NCBI GenBank assembly: GCA_964353255.1
Contig: CAYGVJ010000041.1
Coordinates: 1 to 39,321 of the forward strand
DNA from: VFZS01 sp964353255
Lineage (GTDB): Bacteria; Acidobacteriota; Terriglobia; Bryobacterales; Bryobacteraceae
DNA: 39,321 bases
Direction of reading: 5' to 3'
Part shown: positions 33,530 to 39,321 of the stretch, piece by piece
Position numbering within the stretch: position 1 is the stretch's first letter
Layout: the number at the start of each line of letters is the position of its first letter
The notes under the pieces: generated by a model
Told to the model about the DNA's origin: nothing
Databases searched by the model: none
Seen by the model: the letters and a program-made list of their open reading frames with translations, nothing else
Program-made: the position numbers and the translations under genes

Positions 33530-34804
33530 CTACTCCGCCGTCTTGCTGGCGGCCGCCTTGGCCACTTCGACGGCGAAGACGTAGCTGGGTCCGAACATGT
33601 TCGAGCGGAACACCACCCATTTCTGATCGGGCGTGAAGCTGGGGTTGGGCTCCAGGCGGTACTGGTGCTTCGACATGTTCACCAGGCGCTCGGAGCGCAG
33701 GACGCCCGGCTGGACAAAGCTGGGGTCCTCGATGCCGCGGTTGGGGATGAGCTCCGGGCGGAACAGGTAGATCCACTGGCCGTCGGGCGCGCGCGCGACC
33801 TGACCGGGATCGCCGCCGTCGCCGCAGAACAGCTTGCCGTCGCGCGACACGTTGAAGTGGATCGACCATTCGTTGCGTTGCAGGTGATACCAGGTCCGCG
33901 CGCCGGTCTCGAGGTTGTAGGCTGCGACCCAGAAGTCCTCGCCCCGCGGCGTTTGCAGGTCGTACCAGATGGTCTTGCCGTCGGCGCTCCAGAACTCGTG
34001 CCCGAAGATCTCCATGGCCATGGTGCGCGTGTGAATCTTCTTGAGTTGAGTGCCGTCGGCTCGGATCGTCCAGATGCGGTCAATTTTGTGCCAGGGTCCT
34101 TCGTGGCAAAACATGAGCAGCGTCGGGTCGGTGGGAGAGAACAGCAGATGGTTGAGCCAGTCGTTGCTCTTGTGGATCGTCTTAACCTCCCCGGTCTGGA
34201 CGTTGACGGTGAACAGGCCCATGGGGAGGCGGGCCGCCAGGCGCTCTTCCATCATCTGCCCCCTGCCTTTGGGCTGCTCGAGGGTGCGCGTCTGCTGGGT
34301 GGGGTTTCCGCCGTAGCCCTGCCCCTCGCCTTCGATGTAGGTGCCAGCCAGCAGAGTTTCGTCGGCGTTGACGGTCGCGACGGAACCGCGACGCGGCAGA
34401 TCGGCGATTTTGCGCGTGTCGCCTGTATCCACGTCGGTCGAGAAGAGGGCGCCCTCGCGGATGTAGTAGAGGCGCTGGGTCTTGCGGCCGGCCTCGATGA
34501 GGCGCACGCGGCCCTCGACCACCTGCCGCGGCTGCTGCGTCGTGAGTTCGAGAACCGAGATCCCCTCCGGGGTGCTGTAGACGAGCCGCTTGCCGTCGGC
34601 GGTGTAGCCGTTCTGGTTGAAGTAGAGGCTGGCGCTGCCGGCCTCGCGCGTGAGGCGGACGACGCGGTGACCGGTATCCGGGTCGATCCATGACGTGGGC
34701 GGCTCCGCGGTTGGCGGCGAGGCTGGCGCCGGGGGTTGCGCGAACAAGGCCGGCAACGCGGCAAAAAGCAGGCAAGCGACGAGTCGGTGGGACATGAACA
34801 CCAT
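33530..34804 (-). CDS. Oligogalacturonate lyase-like protein (PL22 type)
   Basis: 424 aa from ATG 34804 (MVFMSHRLVACLLFAALPAL, a signal peptide); ATG 34795 is equally possible. It is a seven-bladed propeller of the oligogalacturonate lyase family: 'DPDTGHRVVRLTREAGSASL', 'YFNQNGYTADGKRLVYST', 'HLLFSPTDPTLLMFCHEGPW', 'FGHEFWSADGKTIWYD' and 'PNPSFTPDQKWVVFRSNMFG'. The family splits unsaturated galacturonate dimers and oligomers from pectin; His residues hold the metal. Together with GH105 at 12545 this suggests pectin use. Its last about 55 codons are duplicated at 32496-32661. Confidence 0.88.
   Translation of the reverse strand: MVFMSHRLVACLLFAALPALFAQPPAPASPPTAEPPTSWIDPDTGHRVVRLTREAGSASLYFNQNGYTADGKRLVYSTPEGISVLELTTQQPRQVVEGRVRLIEAGRKTQRLYYIREGALFSTDVDTGDTRKIADLPRRGSVATVNADETLLAGTYIEGEGQGYGGNPTQQTRTLEQPKGRGQMMEERLAARLPMGLFTVNVQTGEVKTIHKSNDWLNHLLFSPTDPTLLMFCHEGPWHKIDRIWTIRADGTQLKKIHTRTMAMEIFGHEFWSADGKTIWYDLQTPRGEDFWVAAYNLETGARTWYHLQRNEWSIHFNVSRDGKLFCGDGGDPGQVARAPDGQWIYLFRPELIPNRGIEDPSFVQPGVLRSERLVNMSKHQYRLEPNPSFTPDQKWVVFRSNMFGPSYVFAVEVAKAAASKTAE
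33552..33717 (-). repeat. Lyase 3' end, member of a 166-bp direct repeat
   Basis: The in-gene copy of the repeat whose orphan copy is 32496-32661 (164 of 166 identical; both differences lie near the 3' end of the gene). The two copies bracket the HEPN/MNT module. Confidence 0.93.
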
Positions 34805-34847
34805 TCTATGGCCTCGCGGGTTTCGGATGGCGGGAGCAAGCTCGCCC

Positions 34848-34926
34848 GTAATCCGCACGTAACAACTTGTCCGGCCAGGGGGCCGGACGCGGACGGGGGC
34901 GTCCGCCCTACAACCGTGCGGATTAC
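34848..34926. repeat. MITE-like element with 12-bp terminal inverted repeats
   Basis: GTAATCCGCACG (34848-34859) and CGTGCGGATTAC (34915-34926) are perfect inverted repeats. Between them are two hairpins: TCCGGCC/GGCCGGA (34870-34887) and GCGGACG/CGTCCGC (34889-34906). The 79-bp element lies in the divergent promoter region between the lyase and the ParE-type module. It has no coding capacity. Confidence 0.7.
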
Positions 34927-34988
34927 GACTCGCCGCCACGAACCATCAGTGCTAGGATACGAGGTGGAACTGGAGGGTCGCCCTCGAG

Positions 34989-35165
34989 ATGAAGCAGCAG
35001 ATATTGAACGCAATTGAGGATCTCCCAGACGACGCTGATGTTGAAGATGCCCTCGATCGCCTGTACCTGCTCTACAAGGTCGAACGAGGCATTCGCCAGG
35101 CCGATCAGGGCGAACTGATCAGTCAAGAAGAGGTCCGCCAACGTATGGCCAAATGGCTGAAGTAA
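34989..35165 (+). CDS. Small antitoxin of the ParE-type pair
   Basis: 58 aa from ATG 34989: MKQQILNAIEDLPDDADVED, then 'ALDRLYLLYKVERGIRQADQ' and 'LISQEEVRQRMAKWLK'. The all-helical acidic N-terminus and the C-terminal 'ISQEEVRQRMAKWL' tail are typical of small antitoxins that precede RelE/ParE toxins. The 13-nt overlap with the toxin start supports the pairing. Confidence 0.82.
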   Translation: MKQQILNAIEDLPDDADVEDALDRLYLLYKVERGIRQADQGELISQEEVRQRMAKWLK

Positions 35166-35458
35166 GGTGGACGCCCCAGGCTGCGGATGATCTCGAGGCC
35201 ATCTGCCTGTTCATTGCCCGCGACGCCCCTCAAATAGCCGCGGCGTTCGCTGACCGGGTGTTCCGCGCCACCAAGCAACTGGGCCACTTTGCGCGCTTGG
35301 GGAGAATCGTTCCGGAGTTGGGAATCGAGGACATCCGGGAGATCATTGTGGGCAGCTATCGCGTCATCTACCGGGTTCGTGACGAGGACGTCCAGGTCCT
35401 GACGGTGCACCATGGGGCTCGGCTTCTCGACACCGGAAAGGTACACCCCGGCGTTTAA
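35153..35458 (+). CDS. ParE/RelE-family toxin
   Basis: 101 aa: MAEVRWTPQAADDLEAICLF, 'FADRVFRATKQLGHFARLGR', 'IREIIVGSYRVIYRVRDEDV' and 'VLTVHHGARLL' follow the RelE/ParE fold. The conserved 'YRVIYRV' strand and 'H.ARLL' end are in place. Whether it targets gyrase or ribosome-bound mRNA cannot be told. The gene converges on a TonB receptor remnant. Confidence 0.9.
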   Translation: MAEVRWTPQAADDLEAICLFIARDAPQIAAAFADRVFRATKQLGHFARLGRIVPELGIEDIREIIVGSYRVIYRVRDEDVQVLTVHHGARLLDTGKVHPGV

Positions 35459-35492
35459 CGAAGGCCCGCACCCGACCGACGAGAAACACGGT

Positions 35493-35511
35493 GGCGGGGC
35501 CGTGCCCCGCC
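35493..35511. terminator. GC-rich hairpin after the ParE-type toxin
   Basis: GGCGGGGC and GCCCCGCC form a perfect 8-bp stem with a CGT loop, between convergent reading frames. There is no T-run, so it may be a dispersed repeat rather than an active terminator. Confidence 0.4.
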
Positions 35512-35526
35512 CGTCGCGGCTCCTTA

Positions 35527-35617
35527 TCAGAAGTTCAGCTTCAAGGCGAACTGGACCGAGCGCGCAGAATCCTGCTGCCCGGTGATGCGGCCGAAGTTGG
35601 CGTTGAACTTGGTCCCA
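35527..35617 (-). pseudogene. 3' remnant of a TonB-dependent receptor gene
   Basis: The last about 30 codons read KFNANFGRITGQQDSARSVQ followed by FALKLNF and a stop. This is the standard end of acidobacterial Oar-like TonB-dependent receptors, finishing in the outer-membrane beta-strand with a terminal Phe. Nothing upstream continues the homology; the PadR promoter takes over at about 35640. Confidence 0.7.
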
Positions 35618-35689
35618 GGGTCTTGGGTTTTCCTGTTGCCTTTCGATATGAGATCTAGCAGACTGATATTGGAACCCAATAGGAGCGTC

Positions 35690-36034
35690 ATGACTGAGAA
35701 GACGGACGTCTGGCAGGGCACCCTCGCCCTCATGGTGCTGAAAACGCTGGAGACCATGGGGCCGCTCCACGGATACGGCATTGCCCGCCGCATCGAACAG
35801 ACCAGCGGGCGGGTGCTCTCGGTGAACTACGGAACCTTGTACCCGGCCCTGCTCAAGCTGGAACAAGAGGGCTGCATCTCGGCCAGATGGGGCGTGTCGG
35901 ACAACAAGCGCCGAGCAAAGTACTATTCCCTCACCCCCGCCGGGCGGAGACAGCTCCGGAGGGAAGCGCAGGCGTGGGAGCGGACCACGGCGATGATCGC
36001 GCGATTCTTTTTGCCGTCCGCGGAGGTCTCATGA
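35690..36034 (+). CDS. PadR-family transcriptional regulator
   Basis: 114 aa from ATG 35690 with AGGAG 5 nt upstream. Winged-helix PadR sequence: MTEKTDVWQGTLALMVLKTL, 'GPLHGYGIARRIEQ', 'NYGTLYPALLKLEQEG', 'RAKYYSLTPAGRRQL'. In Acidobacteria such regulators are very often followed by an orphan MacB-like permease, as here (4-nt overlap). It probably controls that gene and itself. Confidence 0.93.
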   Translation: MTEKTDVWQGTLALMVLKTLETMGPLHGYGIARRIEQTSGRVLSVNYGTLYPALLKLEQEGCISARWGVSDNKRRAKYYSLTPAGRRQLRREAQAWERTTAMIARFFLPSAEVS

Positions 36035-37668
36035 GAGCCGTGCGCGTCTTCCTGTCCCGGCTGCGCGGTCTGGCGGGCAAGGCGCGCAAGGACCGCGAAC
36101 TGGCGGAGGAGCTGGCGAGCCACCTCCAGATGCAGATCGAAGACAACCTCCGCGCCGGGATGACGCCCGACGAGGCCCGCCGTGATCCACTGCTCAAGTC
36201 GGGCGGCCTGGAGTGGGCCAAGGAAGAATGCCGTGACCGGCGTGGGCTTCCGATGCCGGAGACGGTGCTGCGGGACCTCCGTCACGCCGCGCGCATCCTG
36301 CGCCGAGGTCCGGGGTACACTTTGCTCGCGGTGCTCTCGCTGGCCTTGGGCATCGGCGCCACCACGGTGATCTTCAGCGTGCAGAAGGCTCTTCTTCACG
36401 CGCCGCTCCCCTACCCGCAGCCCGAGCGGATGATGGCGGTGTGGCAGAGACCACCCGAGGAACGCTGGCGGCAGCCGCTGTCGAGCCCAGACTACATCGA
36501 CTACCGCGAACGTAGCCGGTCGTTCGAGGAGCTGGGCGTGCAGGCGCTGCGCCCGGCCAACCTGGCGGGCGGGGGCACGCCGGAGCGCGTCTTGGGATCG
36601 CTCTGCACGGCCAGCTTTCTGCGGGCAGTGGGCGTGGCGCCAGCGGTGGGCCGGCTCTTCACGGATGAGGAGGAAGCGCAGGGGGAGCGGGTAGTTCTGC
36701 TCAGCTACGGGCTGTGGAAACGCCGCTTCGGCGCAGATGCGGGCATCGTCGGCCGCCAGATCAGCTTGAACCGCGAGGCCTACACGGTGCTCGGAATCAT
36801 GCCCGCCGGATATGAGAGCCCGCGCATCTGGGTGAGGGATTCCAGCGCCGAACTCTGGACCCCGGTGAGGCTCTCGCGGGCCGACAGTGAACGCGACAGC
36901 CACTGGCTGGCGGCGCTGGGCCGGCTCAAGCGCGGCGTCTCCCAGCAGGCGGCCGAGGAGGACCTCAGAGCGATCGCCGCCGCACTGGCGAGGCAGTACC
37001 CGAATTCGAGTGCGCGAGTTTCAGCGTGGATGCTGCCGCTCAAGGAGATGATGACCGCGGACGTGCGGAGACCGGTGTGGTTCCTGCTGGCGGCGGTCGG
37101 GGTGCTGCTGCTGATCTCGTGCGCCAACGTGGGTGGCGGCGGGTCTCCTCTCAGGACTTGCGCCCGCGCTGCTGGCCGGCCGCCTGTTCACACCGGGCAG
37201 CGCGACCGAGGCCCGATCCGAGATCGTGGTGAACCGGGCCTTCGCCAGGCGGTATTCGACGGCGCCGCCGCGCGGCGACGTTTCAACACCGTCCTGATCC
37301 AGTGCTTTACTCTGCTGGCGTTGGTCATGGTGATTGCGGGGATCTACGGCGTCATCTCCTGCTACGTCGCTCAGCGCGCCCGCGAAATCGGGATTCGGAT
37401 GGCGCTGGGAGCCGACCGCCGGCGCGTCTTGAAGACGATAGTCGGGCGCGGGGCGGGAATCTCGGCGCTGGGAATTCTCATCGGTGTCGGCGGTTTTCTT
37501 GCCCTCTCGGGCGTGGTGAAGAGCATGCTGTACGGTGTCAGCCCGACCCACCCCGCTTCAATCGTTGGCGGGGTTTTCCTGTTGTTGCTGATCCCCCTTT
37601 TGGGATCGGCGCTGCCGGCTTTGCGGGCGGCGAGTATCGATCCCGTCCGGACCCTCAGGGCCAGGTAG
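36031..37668 (+). pseudogene. Collapsed MacB-like orphan permease (ADOP type)
   Basis: The frame is open (545 codons) but the protein is broken. The N-terminus is normal (MRAVRVFLSRLRGLAGKARK, then 'YTLLAVLSLALGIGATTVIF' and a periplasmic domain) up to 'LLLISCANV'. Codons at about 37130-37280 then make a nonsense stretch (GGGGSPLRTCARAAGRPPVH). The +1 frame there reads 'LAGRLFTPGSATEARSEIVV' and 'NRAFARRY', the real second periplasmic domain. Homology returns in frame at 'RRRFNTVLIQCFTLLALVMV' for the last FtsX unit. Usual length is about 800 residues, so roughly 250 are missing, with compensating frameshifts. Confidence 0.82.
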
Positions 37669-37735
37669 TGCCCGGCGGTGCGGCCGAAGTTACGGATTGT
37701 GGGCGCACCCGGGCATCCCCGGCGCTTGCGGAATC

Positions 37736-37822
37736 TGGTACACTATGGTCTTCACCCAATCCCGCTCTCAGTGGGAGGCGGAGGCCTGGCACGGCCGAGG
37801 CCGTTGGAACCAATGAGGGAAT
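37736..37822 (+). promoter_or_regulatory. rplA promoter and mRNA leader
   Basis: An extended -10 (TGGTACACT, 37736-37744) lies 78 bp before rplA. The leader contains a GC-rich structured stretch (GGCGGAGGCCTGGCACGGCC, 37776-37795) that could hold an autoregulatory site for L1 or L10. I cannot assign it to a known leader family. GAGGG at 37815-37819 is the ribosome binding site. Confidence 0.45.
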
Positions 37823-38527
37823 ATGGCACGCAAAGCAGGCAAGCAATATCTGACTGCCGTTCAGCAAGTCAAGGCGCGGTCGTACTCTTTGCAGGAGGCG
37901 GTCGAGCTGGTTCGGAAGGTCAAGTTCGCCAAGTTCGACGAAACCGTGGAAGTCCACCTCCGCCTGGGCGTGGATCCCAAGCACGCTGACCAGATGGTGC
38001 GCGGCACGGTGGTGCTGCCCAACGGCCTGGGCAAGTCCAAGCGCGTTCTGGTGATCGCCTCAGGCGAGCGCCAGAGGGAAGCCCAGGAAGCCGGGGCGGA
38101 CTACGTGGGCGGCGAGGACATGGTGCAGAAGATACAGGGCGGGTGGTTGGACTTTGACGCCGTGGTGGCCACCCCGGACATGATGCGCTCGGTGGGCCGG
38201 CTGGGCAAAGTGCTGGGTCCCCGCGGGCTGATGCCCAATCCCAAGACCGGAACGGTGACCATGGAAGTGGGCCGCGCGGTGCGGGAAGTCAAGGCCGGCA
38301 AAATCGAGTTCCGGGTAGACAAGACCGGCATCATCCACGCGCCGGTGGGCAAGGTGAGCTTCCCGTCCGACAAGCTGGCGGAGAATGCCGACAGCCTCAT
38401 CCAGGCGGTGGTGAAGGCCAAGCCGGCGGTCGCCAAGGGCAAGTACGTCAAGAGCGCCACCATCTGCTCGACGATGGGGCCGGGCGTGCGACTGGACGTG
38501 ACGCCCTATAACGCGCGGGTGCAGTAA
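37823..38527 (+). CDS. rplA: 50S ribosomal protein L1
   Basis: 234 aa, full length: MARKAGKQYLTAVQQVKARS, 'FDETVEVHLRLGVDPKHADQ', 'MVRGTVVLPNGLGK', 'MRSVGRLGKVLGPRGLMPNP', 'GTVTMEVGRAV' and the C-terminal 'KSATICSTMGPGVRLD'. It forms the L1 stalk and usually represses its own operon. The usual partner rplK is not upstream; the preceding gene is the collapsed permease. Confidence 0.98.
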   Translation: MARKAGKQYLTAVQQVKARSYSLQEAVELVRKVKFAKFDETVEVHLRLGVDPKHADQMVRGTVVLPNGLGKSKRVLVIASGERQREAQEAGADYVGGEDMVQKIQGGWLDFDAVVATPDMMRSVGRLGKVLGPRGLMPNPKTGTVTMEVGRAVREVKAGKIEFRVDKTGIIHAPVGKVSFPSDKLAENADSLIQAVVKAKPAVAKGKYVKSATICSTMGPGVRLDVTPYNARVQ

Positions 38528-38547
38528 AGCGGGGGCGGAGGCAGAGA

Positions 38548-39075
38548 GTGAAGAAACGGTCCGACAAGCAGCGCGAGGTGGCGTCCTTGCGCCGGGAGCT
38601 GGAGCAGACCCCGCACCTGTTCGTGGCGGGATTCGAGCGGTTGACGGTGGCCCAGGACTTCGAGTTGCGCAAGACGGTGCGGGACGCCGGCGGCCGCTAC
38701 AAGGTGATCAAGAACAAGCTGGCGGAGAAGGCGGCGGAGGGCACGCGGGCCGAGAGGCTGTTCAAAGGGCTCGCCGGGATGACCTCGCTGGCCTACACCA
38801 GCTCCGACGCGGTGGCGCTGGCCAAAGCCCTGACGGCCTATGCCAAAGCCAACCCCAGCTTCACCTTCAAGGCGGGGATGGTGGAGGGTCGGGTCATTAA
38901 AGTGGGTTCGATTCAGCAACTGGCCGGGCTGCCCTCGCGCGAGCAGATGCAGGGCAAGGTGCTGTTCCTGATCCAGGCGCCGGGGCACCGGCTGGTGTCG
39001 GCGCTGAGCGGGGTGGGGCGGAAGCTGGCGGTGGTGATTGACCAAGCCGTCAAGGACAACAAGTTTTCAGGGTGA
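38548..39075 (+). CDS. rplJ: 50S ribosomal protein L10
   Basis: 175 aa from GTG 38548 (MKKRSDKQREVASLRRELEQ), 20 nt after rplA. L10 motifs include 'LRKTVRDAGGRYKVIKNKLA' and 'GLAGMTSLAYTSSDAVALAK'. The C-terminal helix binds L7/L12 dimers. There is no room for an L10 leader before this gene, so control is likely at the rplA leader. Confidence 0.96.
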   Translation: MKKRSDKQREVASLRRELEQTPHLFVAGFERLTVAQDFELRKTVRDAGGRYKVIKNKLAEKAAEGTRAERLFKGLAGMTSLAYTSSDAVALAKALTAYAKANPSFTFKAGMVEGRVIKVGSIQQLAGLPSREQMQGKVLFLIQAPGHRLVSALSGVGRKLAVVIDQAVKDNKFSG

Positions 39076-39094
39076 GCAAGGAGTCAAGACAGAA

Positions 39095-39321
39095 ATGGCG
39101 GACATAAACGCGATTGCGGAGCAGATCCAAGGGCTGACGCTGCTGGAAGCGGCCGAGCTGGTCCAGGTGCTGGAGCAGCGCTTAGGGGTGTCAGCGGCGG
39201 CCGCGACCGTGGCGGCGGCGCCCTCCGCGGCCGGGGCTGTCCCGGCGGCTGCGGCCGAAGAGAAGACGGAGTTCACGGTAGTCCTGGTGGCCATCGGCCC
39301 CAATAAGATCAATGTTATCAA
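39095..39321 (+). CDS. rplL: 50S ribosomal protein L7/L12, 5' part
   Basis: 75 codons are visible before the window ends. The N-terminal dimerisation domain (MADINAIAEQIQGLTLLEAA, 'ELVQVLEQRLGVSAA') and Ala-rich hinge lead into 'EEKTEFTVVLVAIGPNKINV', the start of the factor-binding C-terminal domain. AAGGAG at 39078-39083 precedes ATG 39095. Confidence 0.96.
   Translation, partial: MADINAIAEQIQGLTLLEAAELVQVLEQRLGVSAAAATVAAAPSAAGAVPAAAAEEKTEFTVVLVAIGPNKINVI

Noticed and set aside
17212..35617. A classical genomic island, prophage or transposon carrying the TA genes
   Set aside because: No integrase, transposase, tRNA target or phage gene was found; the TA pairs lie separately among core genes.
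35582..35689. Longer N-terminus for the PadR regulator
   Set aside because: The extra 36 residues cover the TonB receptor remnant antisense; AGGAG at 35681-35685 sets the start at 35690.

Overview
The window looks like a chromosomal segment of a GC-rich acidobacterium, most likely of the Solibacter/Bryobacter group. Three things point that way. Two large secreted proteins end in the C-terminal module first described in Solibacter (TIGR03437-like). A PadR regulator is paired with an 'acidobacterial duplicated orphan permease'. Short stem-loop repeats are scattered between and inside genes. No tRNA, rRNA, CRISPR array, transposase or integrase was seen. The taxonomic call is inference from family content.

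Layout. 1-4916: a secreted protein cut by the window edge, an operon of a secreted protein and an aldolase-fold protein lacking its catalytic lysine, a divergent aldo/keto reductase with a secreted BsuPI-type protein, and a CPBP membrane protease. 4952-7900: a 982-aa secreted multidomain protein. 7901-11046: DAHP synthase behind a textbook aromatic-codon attenuator, then a membrane-anchored protein and a PfkB kinase. 11093-15055: a C45-type hydrolase, a double-VOC/GH105 fusion and a DUF1326 protein. 15082-17163: a decayed hybrid histidine kinase. 17212-24099: the imuA-imuB-dnaE2 mutagenesis operon, with toxin-antitoxin (TA) modules stacked at the 3' end of dnaE2. 24229-24862: an AbrB/VapC TA pair. 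24870-29289: mqnA-mqnC (futalosine menaquinone pathway) followed by a three-gene ABC-2 exporter. 29349-32387: a secreted NHL-repeat protein. 32496-34804: an oligogalacturonate lyase (OGL) gene whose 3' end is duplicated on the far side of a HEPN/MNT TA module. 34989-37668: a ParE-type TA pair, a 3' scrap of a TonB receptor gene, PadR and a collapsed permease. 37823-39321: rplA-rplJ-rplL.

The most unusual signal is a repeated architecture. At two unrelated genes (dnaE2 and OGL) the intact 3' end is followed, on the same strand, by a TA module and then by a second, orphan copy of the host gene's own 3' end. The OGL copies are 166 bp with 2 mismatches. The dnaE2 copy is older (about 82 percent over 66 bp) and has itself been split by a second TA module, whose far side still carries the last six codons and stop of dnaE2. 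An orphan 3' scrap of a TonB receptor gene also lies beside the ParE-type pair. Together these suggest TA modules that enter the 3' ends of genes while restoring the host reading frame.

Functional links. DAHP synthase supplies chorismate, which MqnA consumes, so the two loci bracket the shikimate-to-menaquinone route. GH105 and OGL both act on pectin fragments. ImuA/ImuB/DnaE2 form the inducible mutagenic polymerase set.
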